Assembly (NCBI GenBank): GCA_002304345.1
Contig: NEUU01000002.1
Location: forward strand, 248,001-312,000
DNA: 64,000 bases
Direction: 5' to 3'
From: Verrucomicrobia bacterium Tous-C9LFEB
GTDB taxonomy: Bacteria > Verrucomicrobiota > Verrucomicrobiia > Methylacidiphilales > UBA1321
Below are positions 43,875-53,726 of this stretch, piece after piece; position 1 is the stretch's first letter, and every line of letters starts with the position of its first letter. The notes beneath the pieces are model-generated. The model worked only from the letters and a program-made list of their open reading frames with translations, did not search any database and was not told the DNA's origin. A program made the translations under genes and the position numbers.

Positions 43875-45323
43875 TCATCTTGGCGGCAGCGCCCGATAGA
43901 CGGGGCGTTGGGGCAGGGTGTTCTGCAGGAGGGGATTCTGCAACTGGGCGAGGTCGATCACTTCCATCACCGAGCGTGAGGGATTGACGAGGCTGAGGAA
44001 AACAAACTGTTCCTTGGCCCATTTCACGAGGCGCAACAACAGTCCGACCCCGAGGCTGTCGATAAAAGTGACCTGGCTGAGATCGAGTTGGAAGCGCATG
44101 TCGCGCGGGGCGGAGCTGAGCTTTTTGACGTCGTCCATCACCTGCAACGTGTCGCGCCAGAATTTTTCCCAATTCACGGAATGGACGCGGCCCCGCCAAT
44201 AGATCCGCGCGCCGTTCAACTCGGGCCCGCGCTCGAAGCGGATGTGGCCGTTGCGGGCCATGAGATCGCCCTTGATGCGGGCCGCTTCCGCATCGGTGGC
44301 CGTGTCGAACATCTGGTCAAGCTGCACGAGACGGAGGGCGTCGGTCACCACTTTGGTGGGACGGATGAGGACGACTTGCCGTTCGAAATGCTCGGCGGTT
44401 TTCAGGAGAGTGATGAGCAGTCCGAGCGCGGAGCTGTCGATGAATTGCACACGGGAAAGATCGAGCAGCAGGGAAGCGCCGTTCGTCATGAGCGCGACCA
44501 GCGGCTTGCCCAGGGTCTCGACCTGCGCGGCGTCGAAACGGCTTTCGACCGCCATCTCGGTCCAGCGGGAATTCAGGTTGTCGCGCAGAGGCGCGACGGC
44601 CACGCGCGGCTCGAGCCGGGGATGCACGGCGAGTCGCTGGGTCTGGTCGGTGATGCGCTTGAGCAACTGGCTCTTGGAGTGACGGAGCCGGTCCTGTGTG
44701 CGACCGGGAATGACCGCAGCCGGGGCCATTTCCTCGCTGGGTCCGAGACCAAGGATGAGCGGCACCGTGAGGTAACGGCGATAGCTGCTGATCCATTTTT
44801 CCTGAAGCGGCGTGGGAAGAAAAAGCGCCAGCATATCGGGCCGGGTGGCGATGATGGCTTCGAGAAACGACGGGCCCTGATTGCCTATCCAGATGTCGGT
44901 GGGAACGCCCAGAATATCCGGGGAGCGGGCGCGGGGAAATTGTTGCGCCCACCATTGGGCCATGCGTTGAACGGAGTCGTTCTGCGGAATAAGCAGGGTG
45001 GAGCGAAAGCCGGGAGGACCTTCCGCAACCGCCGCCGCCAGTAGCACCGGCGCGGAGTAGAGAGTGAGCGGCGAGTGAAAAAGCTGGCGGCAGGCGGAGA
45101 CGAGAAGCCAGCTTTCGGGAATGAGAACGTCGGCGGCGATGAGGGCGTGACGCAGTTCGACATCGTTCTCAATGGCTTGCAGGTGCTCCTGCGAGACAAG
45201 ATTGAGCCACAGCCCGGTCCGCTCGACAAAGGCGCAGCGCGCGAGCTGGTGGAGTTTGTCCTCGCCAATCTCGTGGAAGGGCAGCCCGAGCAGGGCCATG
45301 GGAGAACCGATTGGAACGGGCAT
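43875..45323 (-). CDS. WecG/TagA-like domain fused to two STAS domains
   Basis: The 482-residue protein has an N-terminal ~230-residue region like WecG/TagA/CpsF sugar transferases: GLWLNLVSQEHLQAIENDVELRHALIAADVLIPES, then GVPTDIWIGNQGPSFLEAIIATRPDMLALFLPTPLQEKW. Where active enzymes have a PDG motif it reads PES, so catalysis is doubtful. Two STAS domains follow, about residues 265-345 and 385-470, with LDLSRVQFIDSSALGLL and LDLSQVTFIDSLGVGLL, each holding the Asp-Ser whose Ser is phosphorylated in anti-sigma antagonists. A regulatory role in a partner-switching pathway is likely. No kinase or phosphatase gene is adjacent. ATG 45323 is taken as start; the frame is open further upstream. Confidence 0.75.
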   Translation of the reverse strand: MPVPIGSPMALLGLPFHEIGEDKLHQLARCAFVERTGLWLNLVSQEHLQAIENDVELRHALIAADVLIPESWLLVSACRQLFHSPLTLYSAPVLLAAAVAEGPPGFRSTLLIPQNDSVQRMAQWWAQQFPRARSPDILGVPTDIWIGNQGPSFLEAIIATRPDMLALFLPTPLQEKWISSYRRYLTVPLILGLGPSEEMAPAAVIPGRTQDRLRHSKSQLLKRITDQTQRLAVHPRLEPRVAVAPLRDNLNSRWTEMAVESRFDAAQVETLGKPLVALMTNGASLLLDLSRVQFIDSSALGLLITLLKTAEHFERQVVLIRPTKVVTDALRLVQLDQMFDTATDAEAARIKGDLMARNGHIRFERGPELNGARIYWRGRVHSVNWEKFWRDTLQVMDDVKKLSSAPRDMRFQLDLSQVTFIDSLGVGLLLRLVKWAKEQFVFLSLVNPSRSVMEVIDLAQLQNPLLQNTLPQRPVYRALPPR

Positions 45324-45507
45324 AAGATGACACGGTTGGCGGTTCGGGCTCGTTGCTTGTGAGCGGTGAATCCGATTCGTCCTGCGCCCTCCATCGGCCG
45401 GGATGAAAAAATCTTTAGATTCTTTTTGAGAAAATGCGCAAAGGCGGGAGGCAGTTTTTGCCCATGCCGATTTCAGACTCATACAGAAAGACGCACCCCT
45501 TCCACCC

Positions 45508-45638
45508 GATTCTTCGTTTCACTCAGAATGACAGAGTGTGAAAGCGAATGTCTTGAGCGATTTGCAGAGCCGATCAGCTACAGGGTCCAGCGTCACACGG
45601 GTCATCCTGAGCAAAACGCACACTCGTGTGTCAGGATC
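45508..45638. repeat. Palindromic element E (variant stems)
   Basis: The left end GATTCTTCGTTTCACTCAGA at 45508-45532 has stem ATTCT/AGAAT. The right end at 45601-45638 starts GTCATCCTGAGC and ends TCAGGATC, pairing ATCCT/AGGAT over a longer loop. The two ends thus belong to different stem types. The rest of the 45324-45779 gap holds a terminator and nothing else recognised. Confidence 0.8.
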
Positions 45639-45705
45639 GGGTGGAAGGGGCGGTGTTATCCGTTTGTTCTCAGAGACTGTTCGCAGAGCACGCCAAAAAT
45701 GACTT

Positions 45706-45733
45706 GAGCTCACCGGCCCCCGCCGGTGAGCTC
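45706..45733 (-). terminator. Intrinsic terminator of the chemotaxis receptor gene
   Basis: A perfect 12-bp stem GAGCTCACCGGC/GCCGGTGAGCTC has a 4-nt C loop. On the minus strand ATTTTTGG follows a few bases later. It is 47 bp past the receptor stop. Confidence 0.75.
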
Positions 45734-45779
45734 GTCATGGCATCCGTGGCTTTCCCCCAAAGCCTCGGAAAGTGTTTTT

Positions 45780-47837
45780 CTACATGTCCTTGAAGTCGTC
45801 TTCCATCGGGATGGCCGATTTGCCGCGCACGGCAATCGATTCATCGGGAATCGGTTCGCTGTGGCGCGAGCCTCCGGTGGAAGTCCCGGCATTTCGAGAA
45901 GTAGTCACCGACTTCTCGCGCTTCGCGGCATGGGCAGGCGCCGTGGCCGTGGGCATGGAGGCCTTGGCGCTGGCGACTTTGGTCTGGATCAATTTCCGGA
46001 CCGGCATCAGATGACTGGCGATACTCGACTCCCCGGCTCCACCGACCATGAACTGCAACTCCTTGACGGCGCTGCGCAGTTCTTCCGATTGGGCGTTCAA
46101 TTCTTCCGCAGCGGCGGCGGTCTCCTCCGCACTGGCGGCATTGTTCTGGGTGACCTTGTCCATCTGCGAGACGGCGACGTTGACCTGGGTGATGCCGGTG
46201 CTCTGCTCTTTCGAGGCGCTGGCAATTTCGGCGACGAGTTCGTCCACCTTGTGGGCCTTGTCGACGACCTCCTTGAGTTTCTCGGAGACCAGGGCGCTGA
46301 TTTCCACGCCCTGCCCGCTCTTGGCAATGGCATCCTGAATCTTGTCGGCCGTCTCCTTCGCCGCGATGGCGCTGCGGTGGGCGAGATTGCGCACTTCGTC
46401 GGCCACCACCGCGAAGCCCATGCCGGCTTCGCCCGCGCGGGCGGCTTCGACAGCGGCGTTGAGCGCGAGGATGTTCGTTTGAAAGGCAATTTCGTCGATG
46501 GTCTTGATGATCTTGGAAATGTCGTCACTGGATTTCTTGATGGCCTCCATGGCGGTGTTCATCTTGACCATTTCACCCGTGCCGGCGTCGGCGGCCATGC
46601 GAGCCTCGGAGGCGAGCGTCTTGGCGTTACTGGCGTTCTCGGCGTTGTGCTCGGTCATGCTGGCCATTTCCTCAAGCGAGGAGCTGGTTTCCTCGAGCGA
46701 AGCGGCCTGTTCGCTGGCGCCTTCGGCAAGGGATTGGCTGGCGGCGGAAACTTGTCCGGCGGCGGAGGAAGTTTGTTCAGAGCCAGCCGTGAGCCGTTCG
46801 ATGAGACGGTGCACCGGCACGGTAATGCTGCGGGTGATCACCACGGCAAGCGCGACGCCAACGCCGATGGCGATCAGCAGGCCGACGATCATGGTGCCCT
46901 TGGCGATAGAGAGTGAAGTGGTCGAGAGGTTGGCCGTGCCGACAGTAGACTTGAGAGCGGCCTCATAGATTTTGTCCGTACCTTCGCGCATGGCCTTGGC
47001 GTACACATTACGCTCGGCCAGCACCTTGGTGTTGGTCTCCATGAGTTCGCCCAGTTTCGTCATGGCCGCCTTGTAGTTTTCGACACTTTCCTTGACCTTG
47101 TTGAGTTGCTCGATATTGGAGGGTTGATGCACCAGCGGGGCGATCTCGGCCAAGGTCCGGTCGATCTCATCAAAGCGAGGCAATGACTTGGCAATCTGGG
47201 CCGGGTCGCGATCAATCAAGCCGCGTGCGGCCGCCAGTCGCGCCTGATTGCCTTCGTTGCGAACCTTGGCGGCCAGGGCCACTTTGAGGGAGCGTTCTTT
47301 CAGGGCTTCCACTGCCGCCTTGTTGGCCATTTCTTCCTGCAACTTGACGAATTGGGTGTCGAAGAAGAGATTGATATTGGAGGCGAACTGCGCACCGTTG
47401 GCGTAGACTTGGGTGATGTTGGACTTGATCTCGCGTTGGATTTTGACGGTCTCCTCAAACTTGGTGGCGTACTTGCTGAGAGCCTCCGCGTAGGGTCCCA
47501 CTTCCGCTTTCAACTTGGGGAGATGCGGCGACACTTCCGCCAATTTTTTGGCATCCTCGACATTGACTTTGGCTTGCTGGAGACCTTTGGTGGCGATCTC
47601 GTACTGGGCCTCATCGCCGGTCAGTCCATAGGTGCGGACGGCGAGTTGGGCGGTGGCCACATTCGTCTGGAGGTCGCTGACGACCTCGAGTTCCGCCGCG
47701 TATTCCTTGGCGAGAATCTGGGCCGAACTCGACGACATCTGCATCACGACTACCGCGATGCCACCGAGGATCAGCGAGATGAGAATCAACGCCCCAAATC
47801 CGTAGGCGATCTTTTTTCCAAGAGTGAGGTTATTCAT
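45780..47837 (-). CDS. Methyl-accepting chemotaxis protein
   Basis: The 685-residue receptor has a first membrane segment at ~9-31, a long helical periplasmic sensor (~32-300) resembling the helical bimodular type, a second membrane segment ~305-330, a HAMP linker, and the cytoplasmic coiled coil. The signalling tip [21 protein letters not shown] and [15 protein letters not shown] is intact, so it can engage CheA/CheW. The Ala/Thr-rich tail ends EDDFKDM, an acidic-aromatic end that might serve as a CheR/CheB tether. No other che gene is nearby. Start ATG 47837; a terminator follows the stop. Confidence 0.95.
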   Translation of the reverse strand: MNNLTLGKKIAYGFGALILISLILGGIAVVVMQMSSSSAQILAKEYAAELEVVSDLQTNVATAQLAVRTYGLTGDEAQYEIATKGLQQAKVNVEDAKKLAEVSPHLPKLKAEVGPYAEALSKYATKFEETVKIQREIKSNITQVYANGAQFASNINLFFDTQFVKLQEEMANKAAVEALKERSLKVALAAKVRNEGNQARLAAARGLIDRDPAQIAKSLPRFDEIDRTLAEIAPLVHQPSNIEQLNKVKESVENYKAAMTKLGELMETNTKVLAERNVYAKAMREGTDKIYEAALKSTVGTANLSTTSLSIAKGTMIVGLLIAIGVGVALAVVITRSITVPVHRLIERLTAGSEQTSSAAGQVSAASQSLAEGASEQAASLEETSSSLEEMASMTEHNAENASNAKTLASEARMAADAGTGEMVKMNTAMEAIKKSSDDISKIIKTIDEIAFQTNILALNAAVEAARAGEAGMGFAVVADEVRNLAHRSAIAAKETADKIQDAIAKSGQGVEISALVSEKLKEVVDKAHKVDELVAEIASASKEQSTGITQVNVAVSQMDKVTQNNAASAEETAAAAEELNAQSEELRSAVKELQFMVGGAGESSIASHLMPVRKLIQTKVASAKASMPTATAPAHAAKREKSVTTSRNAGTSTGGSRHSEPIPDESIAVRGKSAIPMEDDFKDM

Positions 47838-48098
47838 AGGTTATCCGATCTGGAGAATTGCTTTAACGCAATTCTTTATGTCATGCAGTTCTATGTTAGC
47901 GGTGATTACATCTTCCTTATTTTGGAGTCATCGGCGACATACCCCAAAATCTTGAACGATTTGCCTCATTAACACCTCTCACCGAAACCCGAAATCACCC
48001 TCGGGGAAACGATAACGCCTGCAGGAGAACACGTTTGGGGAACAAAAAAACAGGACGAAAAACATCCTTCACGACATAAATGAACGCGCTGATCCGGA

Positions 48099-48111
48099 GG
48101 GGGGGGGGGGG
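48099..48111. repeat. Run of 13 G
   Basis: Thirteen consecutive G residues lie between the sucD terminator and the divergent receptor gene, about 260 bp from the latter. No coding frame uses them. The rest of 47838-48126 shows nothing else. Confidence 0.95.
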
Positions 48112-48126
48112 CGGGCTCAGCCCTGC

Positions 48127-48171
48127 AAAAAAAGAACCCACTCCGGCCTGCACAGGAGCCGGAGTGGGTTC
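48127..48171 (-). terminator. Strong intrinsic terminator of sucCD
   Basis: A perfect 13-bp stem, GAACCCACTCCGG and its complement, is followed on the minus strand by seven T. A second 9-bp hairpin CCCGCAAGT/ACTTGCGGG (48174-48194) lies between it and the sucD stop. Confidence 0.93.
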
Positions 48172-48210
48172 AGCCCGCAAGTCAGACTTGCGGGGTGGGA
48201 ACGAACAGAA

Positions 48211-49083
48211 TTATTTGAGCTGCTTGATGAGCGTATCGCCCATTTCACCCGGAGTCCGGGCGATCGCGATACCCGCATCTTCCAGCGCGGCGATCTTGCC
48301 CGCCGCGGTACCTTTACCGCCCGAGACAATCGCGCCTGCGTGGCCCATGCGACGTCCGGGAGGCGCCGTCGCGCCCGCGATGAAGGCCGCCACCGGCTTC
48401 TTCACGTGATCCTTGATGTACGCGGCGGCTTCTTCTTCCGCCGTGCCACCGATTTCACCGATCATGATGATCGCTTCGGTCTCGACATCGCCATTAAAGA
48501 ACTGAATCGCTTCGAGCTGCGACGTGCCGTTGATCGGGTCGCCCCCGATACCGATCACGGTGCTCTGCCCGTAACCGCGCTGCGTCAACTGCCAGACCGC
48601 TTCATACGTCAGCGTGCCGGAACGGGAAACCACGCCGACCTTGCCGGGCTTGTGGATGTAACCGGGCATGATGCCGATCTTGCACTGGCCGGGCGTGATG
48701 ATGCCGGGACAGTTCGGACCGATCAGGCGGCTGTTCTTGCCCTTCATGCCTTCCTTCACGCGCATCATGTCGAGAACGGGGATCCCCTCCGTAATACAAA
48801 CCACGAGCTCGATTCCGGCGTCCACCGCTTCCATGATCGAATCCGCGGCGAACTCCGCCGGGACGAAAATCATCGTCGCATTGGCACCGGTCTGAACGCG
48901 GGCTTCGCTCACCGTGTCGAACACGGGAACCTTGCCCTCGAACAATTCACCGCCACGGGCGGGCGTGACACCGGCCACCACGTTGGTGCCGTAGTCCATG
49001 CAATTTTTGGCGTGGAATCCACCTGCCTTGCCGGTGATACCCTGGACAAGGAGGCGAGTGTTTTTATCAACGAGAACGGACAT
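48211..49083 (-). CDS. sucD: Succinate-CoA ligase, alpha subunit
   Basis: SucD binds CoA and carries the phosphohistidine in the interconversion of succinyl-CoA with succinate plus a nucleoside triphosphate. The 290-residue protein shows [21 protein letters not shown] (CoA site), [35 protein letters not shown] and [21 protein letters not shown] with the catalytic His. It follows sucC by 34 bp on the same strand and is the last gene before a strong terminator. Confidence 0.97.
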   Translation of the reverse strand: MSVLVDKNTRLLVQGITGKAGGFHAKNCMDYGTNVVAGVTPARGGELFEGKVPVFDTVSEARVQTGANATMIFVPAEFAADSIMEAVDAGIELVVCITEGIPVLDMMRVKEGMKGKNSRLIGPNCPGIITPGQCKIGIMPGYIHKPGKVGVVSRSGTLTYEAVWQLTQRGYGQSTVIGIGGDPINGTSQLEAIQFFNGDVETEAIIMIGEIGGTAEEEAAAYIKDHVKKPVAAFIAGATAPPGRRMGHAGAIVSGGKGTAAGKIAALEDAGIAIARTPGEMGDTLIKQLK

Positions 49084-49117
49084 TTCTTATTTCCTCTTCG
49101 GTTAAAGTTTAAAGGGA

Positions 49118-50323
49118 TTAGTGCTTGCCATTTTTGGCCGCGGCGACTGCTTTCTGCGCGGCGTCTTCCAGATTGTCAGCGGCGATCAGCGGCAGGTTCG
49201 ACTCCTTCAGGAGCTTCTTGCCCGCATCCACGTTCGTGCCTTCCAGGCGCACGACGAGGGGAACCATGCGTTCCTCGCGCGCTTCGCGTTGGCGCAAGGC
49301 ATTGATCACGCCCTGCGCGATCACGTCGCACTTCATGATGCCACCGAAAATGTTCACCAGAATGGCCTGCACGTTCTTGTCCGCCATCAGGATCTTGAAC
49401 GCTTCCGTCACCTGCTGCTCGCTCGCCCCACCCCCGACGTCCAGGAAGTTCGCCGGCTTGCCGCCGAAATGCTGGATGATGTCCATCGTCGCCATGGCCA
49501 GACCCGCGCCATTGACCAGACACGCGATGTTGCCATCCAGACCGATGTAATTCAGGTTGAACTTCGACGCCTGCACCTCGCGCGGATCTTCTTCCTCCAG
49601 ATCGCGATACGCTACGATTTCCGGATGACGGCCCAGCGCGTTGTCATCGAAATTGAACTTCGCATCCAGCGCCATCACTTCGCCACCCTTGGTGACGACC
49701 AGCGGATTGATCTCCACCATCGAGCAATCGCACTTGATGAACAAATTATAGAGCGAATGGAACAGCTTGCCCGCCGGGCGCATCAGGTTCGACGACAACC
49801 CGAGCAACTTCGCCAGCTTGCGCGTTTGATACGCCTGCAAACCCAGCGTCGGATGAATCGGCTCGCGGATGATCGAGTCCGGGTCCGTCTCCGCGACCTC
49901 CTCGATATTCATGCCGCCCTTCGTGCTCGCCACGATCACCGGTGCCGACGTGGCACGGTCGATCAGGATGGCAAAATACAACTCGCGCTCGATTTCCTTC
50001 GACTCCGCCACCATCACCTTGCGCACCACGCGACCCGCCGCGCCCGTCTGCTTCGTCACAAGCGTCTGGCCCAGCATCGACGCCGCCACATCGCGCACCT
50101 GGCTCGACGTCTTGCACAACTGCACGCCGCCCTTGTACCCGCTGGTGAAAGTCCCCTTGCCGCGACCACCGGCGTGAATCTGGGCCTTGACCACGAGATT
50201 ATTCGTACCAAAGGAACGGGCCGCGGCCTCCGCTTCCTCCGGGGTATTGGCGACGCGCCCACGCGGGGTGGCGACGCCAAATTTTTCCATGAGTTCTGCT
50301 GCTTGATATTCGTGAATGTTCAT
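49118..50323 (-). CDS. sucC: Succinate-CoA ligase, beta subunit
   Basis: The 401-residue ATP-grasp subunit begins [17 protein letters not shown], has [16 protein letters not shown] (nucleotide loop), [27 protein letters not shown] (Mg site), and [21 protein letters not shown] and [15 protein letters not shown] at the subunit interface. It forms the TCA-cycle ligase with SucD encoded immediately downstream. Whether ATP or GTP is used cannot be told by eye. Start ATG 50323; the AT-rich 50324-50686 gap upstream has no recognised gene and likely carries divergent promoters. Confidence 0.97.
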   Translation of the reverse strand: MNIHEYQAAELMEKFGVATPRGRVANTPEEAEAAARSFGTNNLVVKAQIHAGGRGKGTFTSGYKGGVQLCKTSSQVRDVAASMLGQTLVTKQTGAAGRVVRKVMVAESKEIERELYFAILIDRATSAPVIVASTKGGMNIEEVAETDPDSIIREPIHPTLGLQAYQTRKLAKLLGLSSNLMRPAGKLFHSLYNLFIKCDCSMVEINPLVVTKGGEVMALDAKFNFDDNALGRHPEIVAYRDLEEEDPREVQASKFNLNYIGLDGNIACLVNGAGLAMATMDIIQHFGGKPANFLDVGGGASEQQVTEAFKILMADKNVQAILVNIFGGIMKCDVIAQGVINALRQREAREERMVPLVVRLEGTNVDAGKKLLKESNLPLIAADNLEDAAQKAVAAAKNGKH

Positions 50324-50686
50324 GCTGCTAAATTGACGATGGGTTGAAGGTTACGAAAAATCCAAGCTGTCAGATCAAATCGACGCCGTCAAGGCCGACA
50401 AAGGCCATCAGTTAAAATTATAGTGAGGCCTAAAGTCGACTTTATTGATAAAGCTTAATTAAGCCATTCGCCACATAAGCCGACAAGTCCTGCTTGCCTG
50501 TTGGGTGGCGTTCTTGTAAGAGTTTTGAGCACAAAAAGTAAGGTCGAATGCTGTTAGCTCGCAAAAGAGTTTGCAACTTCAACACCGACCATCCGATATA
50601 AGTAAATCTGCTGCGAAATTCTATTCCATTAATGAACCCCATAAATAGACTTGCGCTTTGAAATAGAATCTCTATTGCCTACGATT

Positions 50687-51430
50687 ATGTCTTATCCTCT
50701 TGGTTTGCAGCTATATAGTCTCCGCCGCGAGTTCGATAAAGATGCCGAAAGCGCATTACGCGGTATCACCGCCCTCGGCTTCCACGCCATCGAAACAGCC
50801 GGTAGATACAAGTGGTCGACCGACCAGTGGGTAGCCCTCCTCCACGAGACCAAGCTCACCGTCCACGGCGCCCATGTCGGACTCGACTCCCTTGAGAAAG
50901 ATCTCGCTGGCGAAATCGCCTTCCAAAAGGCCCTCGGCAACCACCGCATCATCGTCCCCTGGCTCGCCGAATCGCACCGCACCAAAAAAGGCTACGCCCT
51001 CATCGCCCAACAACTCAACGACCTCGCCCGCGCCCTCAAACCCGAAGGCATGGAACTCTACTACCACAACCACAATTTCGAATTTGAAAAACTGCCCGAA
51101 GGCGGCAGCGGCTTCGACATCCTCCTCATGGAAACCGACCCCGCCCTCGTCCGCTTCGAAGTCGACACCTACTGGGTCGAACGCGGCGGCCTCAACAGCC
51201 GCGACTTCATCACCGCCAACGCCTCCCGCATCGGCATGATCCACGCCAAGGAACTCCGCAAACGCGACACCGCCGACGTCCCCGCCGGCCAGGGCGATGT
51301 GGACTTTCGTGCGATCCTCCCCCTCGCCAAAAAACACAAATGGCCCGTCATCGTGGAGTTCGAAGGCGAAGGCGCCCCCGAAGCCGTCGCCGCCAGCGCC
51401 CGCTACCTCACCCCGCTCCTGCAGGGCTGA
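50687..51430 (+). CDS. Sugar phosphate isomerase/epimerase-like TIM-barrel protein
   Basis: The 247-residue protein is an AP-endonuclease-2/xylose-isomerase-like barrel: LGLQLYSLRREFDKDAE, GFHAIETAGRY, GMELYYHNHNFEFEKL with a metal-binding His and Glu, IGMIHAKELRKRD (His) and WPVIVEFEGEG (Glu). Many such proteins are sugar isomerases, epimerases or inositol-pathway enzymes; the substrate here is unknown. ATG 50687 starts the family-like N-terminus MSYPLGLQLYS. The stop codon lies inside a small hairpin at 51421-51437. Confidence 0.88.
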   Translation: MSYPLGLQLYSLRREFDKDAESALRGITALGFHAIETAGRYKWSTDQWVALLHETKLTVHGAHVGLDSLEKDLAGEIAFQKALGNHRIIVPWLAESHRTKKGYALIAQQLNDLARALKPEGMELYYHNHNFEFEKLPEGGSGFDILLMETDPALVRFEVDTYWVERGGLNSRDFITANASRIGMIHAKELRKRDTADVPAGQGDVDFRAILPLAKKHKWPVIVEFEGEGAPEAVAASARYLTPLLQG

Positions 51431-51437
51431 GCCCTGC
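51421..51437. other. Hairpin overlapping the isomerase stop codon
   Basis: GCAGGGC-TGA-GCCCTGC: the stop codon of the preceding gene forms the loop of a perfect 7-bp stem. No T-run follows, so it is not a standard terminator. Confidence 0.6.
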
Positions 51438-51483
51438 ACCCAGCGAGGCTTCGCCGGATGGTATGACAGATGCACGTGCCTTG

Positions 51484-51535
51484 CTGTAGGGCGGTTCGGT
51501 GAACCGCCGCGACGGGACACAGTCCCGTCCTACAA
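51484..51535. repeat. CTGTAGGG double-hairpin repeat, copy 3
   Basis: Hairpins GGCGGTTCGGTGAACCGCC and GACGGGACACAGTCCCGTC lie between CTGTAGG and CCTACAA. Compared with copies 2 and 4, several stem base pairs differ on both sides together. Confidence 0.88.
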
Positions 51536-51602
51536 TAAAGCAACCGGCCGAATAGCCGCTTTACCGCGCAAATCGCTTCAAAACATTCACGCTTCACGCT
51601 CT

Positions 51603-51628
51603 GTCATCCCGAGCGCAGTCGAGGGATC
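51603..51628. repeat. Single palindromic hairpin F (ATCCC/GGGAT type)
   Basis: GTCATCCCGAGCGCAGTCGA continues to GGGATC; the stem ATCCC/GGGAT is a further compensated variant of the family in elements A-E. No partner hairpin is found nearby. Confidence 0.75.
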
Positions 51629-51708
51629 GGGCAAGGGGGAGGTCCATCCACACCAGGACTAGAGCCTATTAAGTATTCTATCGCCGCTAGAGCTCGACTG
51701 GGTATTGA

Positions 51709-51850
51709 CACACCCCGGCGCTCACGCGCCACCCCTCTTCATAGAGGGGATTTCGGCAACTGGGAGTCTCGCTTGCATGAATCCACTCTATCAAAGCCTG
51801 GCCTGATGCGTAGTCGAATGGCAGGGGTGGCGCGTGAGCGCCGGGGTGTG
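51709..51850. repeat. 142-bp palindromic element with 28-bp perfect arms
   Basis: The arm CACACCCCGGCGCTCACGCG..CCCCT at 51709-51736 is repeated as an exact complement at 51823-51850. The 86-bp centre includes GGGATTTCGGCAACTGGGAG and a segment related to the 61930 copy. It fills much of the 51431-51949 gap with copies 3 and F. Confidence 0.92.
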
Positions 51851-51949
51851 TGATTCCCTTCTTAAAATAATCGGCGTCAATCTGCGTAATCTGCGGACCT
51901 CCCCCCCCTCTGCGCCGTGGCGAACTCTGCGAGAAACTCTTCCCTCTCC

Positions 51950-53389
51950 CTACTTCTTCGACCGGGGCCACACCCAATCGCCCTGCTTCAGATCAACCAA
52001 GGAGAAAGACTCATTCCTCATCACGATCTTGCCCCCGTCATCCACACTGTTGAATCCCACCGAATAGAGCGCGTAATTTCCATCCGACTCCACCCGGTAA
52101 TGCAACGGCTCGCCCGTGCATAAATCGTGCGGCACCCGCTCGATGAACTTCGGCTCCAGCTCCGCCAACGTCGCTGGATATTTCCCGTTCGCCAGTCGGT
52201 AGCGTTCCAGTCCGCAGGCCAACTGAGCGAGATCGAGATAATTTTGAGTCATGACGATCTTTTCAATGCAACCGCTGGTGCCCTCTGTCATGAACGCCAA
52301 GAGCAGTGTTGTGGGGAGATACGAGTTAAATGGATTAGACTCATTCTGAAGGAGGCGTTTTCTCAAGGAGTAATCGACTTGACGAGTTTCGATGTTAATC
52401 GTCGGCAGAATGGTGTCCAAATAGACACGTGCCGCTTGCGACTTGGTCATATCATACCACCCCGATGGCCCGATGATGAAAAGAATGCGGGAAAGTCGAG
52501 AGTTATAAAACTGCCCATCACCAATTCCCAGGTGTCTGGCAATGCCGCTGGCAGGTAGTCGATGAGCTTTCATCCAGTCCGCTGTTTTGATGAAATAGAA
52601 AACGAAACTTCCTTGGTACGCGAGATGGTAGGATTTCAATAGATCGATTTGGGCAAGTTGTCTCTGAAACCCAGCTAGTTGCTGGTCTTTCCATTTGTGC
52701 GTTTCAATCCCAAGCCAGATGGGGGCGAGAGCCATCCGAGTAGTCGAGCAGGAAACCAGGCTATAAATCAGAATGGGATTGTCACTACATCCCTCCGCGA
52801 GCTTCAAGCAGAGGGAGATGTCTTGAATAGCCATCCCGGGTTTTGCGCTCATAGCGGATAGCGCGTGGGCCTGCAGGACCTGAGCCAGATAATGCACCGT
52901 ATTCAGTTCTGGCATGCGTGCAGAAAAAGGTTTCTCATCCCCCCAGTCGGTCGGAAATTGACACCAGAGACGGTCAGAGGTGCCGTAGAGTTGCTTCAGC
53001 TCATTTTGAGCGCTGTCAAAAAAGGAAAGAGCGGGTGCTGTGAAAATTTGTCCGATCTCCCAATGAGGAAAGGCCTTATTCTTAAATTGCCATTCTTGGA
53101 CCTCCTTTTTCGCCTCAAATAAAGTACTCTTGGGACGGTCCTTGCCTTTCGACTCGTCTTTTGCGGCGAGCAAATGCAGCCAAATCTCACTCTTCGCAAA
53201 ATTCTGCTCATCCGGCACGGGCGGAGGAATGAGCGACTTCGGATCGAAGTTGAAACCCTTCGCTTCGTACTGGGCCTTGGTCTCGGCCCACAGGCGTGCG
53301 CCGCGCCAGTTCTCCTCCAGATAAAACGCCACGATCAGCAGAGTGAGCACCCCGAACGCCATCCCCGCCCGCTTCAGCCACCGTTTCAT
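51950..53389 (-). CDS. N-anchored mosaic paralogue A (unknown function)
   Basis: The 479-residue protein has an N-terminal membrane anchor (~residues 8-25: GMAFGVLTLLIVAFYL), a ~310-residue soluble middle and a C-terminal domain with CGLERYRLANGKYPATLAEL, EPLHYRVESDGNYALYSVGF and QGDWVWP. Such C-terminal domains recall pseudopilin-like tails in large Verrucomicrobia families, but function is unknown. Residues 1-71 differ at only 3 positions, and the last 88 at only 9, from the paralogue at 60463-61878, while the middle is strongly diverged. The gene lies in inverse orientation to that paralogue, with shared leader and downstream repeats. Start ATG 53389. Confidence 0.8.
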   Translation of the reverse strand: MKRWLKRAGMAFGVLTLLIVAFYLEENWRGARLWAETKAQYEAKGFNFDPKSLIPPPVPDEQNFAKSEIWLHLLAAKDESKGKDRPKSTLFEAKKEVQEWQFKNKAFPHWEIGQIFTAPALSFFDSAQNELKQLYGTSDRLWCQFPTDWGDEKPFSARMPELNTVHYLAQVLQAHALSAMSAKPGMAIQDISLCLKLAEGCSDNPILIYSLVSCSTTRMALAPIWLGIETHKWKDQQLAGFQRQLAQIDLLKSYHLAYQGSFVFYFIKTADWMKAHRLPASGIARHLGIGDGQFYNSRLSRILFIIGPSGWYDMTKSQAARVYLDTILPTINIETRQVDYSLRKRLLQNESNPFNSYLPTTLLLAFMTEGTSGCIEKIVMTQNYLDLAQLACGLERYRLANGKYPATLAELEPKFIERVPHDLCTGEPLHYRVESDGNYALYSVGFNSVDDGGKIVMRNESFSLVDLKQGDWVWPRSKK

Positions 53390-53430
53390 GCGCCCAGCCT
53401 GTCAAAAACACCCCGCCACCACCACTTTTT

Positions 53431-53552
53431 TCGCACACCTAGCTCACGTAGCCAACCTAACGCAAACGCCCGGCGCGTTTCCATGCTATAACTCATGGCA
53501 TGCGCGACCTCCGTCCTTTTGAAATCTCAAATCTGAAATTTGAAATTTCCCT
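53431..53552 (-). repeat. Leader repeat upstream of paralogue A
   Basis: Read on the minus strand, the AT core AAATTTCAGATTTGAGATTT, GGACGGAGGTCGCGCATGCC, GAGTTATAGCATGGAAACGC and GGCGTTTGCGTTAGGTTGGC match the leader at 60300-60420 almost base for base, and similarity continues into the gene. Nothing further is recognised from 53553 to 53726. Confidence 0.9.
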
Positions 53553-53726
53553 CCGCGCCAACGCCGCGCACGCACCGGCAGCCTGCGCGACACGGGATCA
53601 GGCACTTAGGGAAAGTGGAGATGTTGGGAGCGGTTCGGAGCGCACGCGCACACTTTTTTACCGCGAGGTCGGAGGGGGCGAAATTTGTCAGTTTACGGGA
53701 CGCAAACCTGCGCTAGCGTGAGACCT

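Noticed and set aside
50442-50642. 66-codon minus-strand frame upstream of the isomerase gene
   Set aside because: AT-rich DNA readily gives such frames; there is no ribosome site, domain or conserved neighbour to support it.
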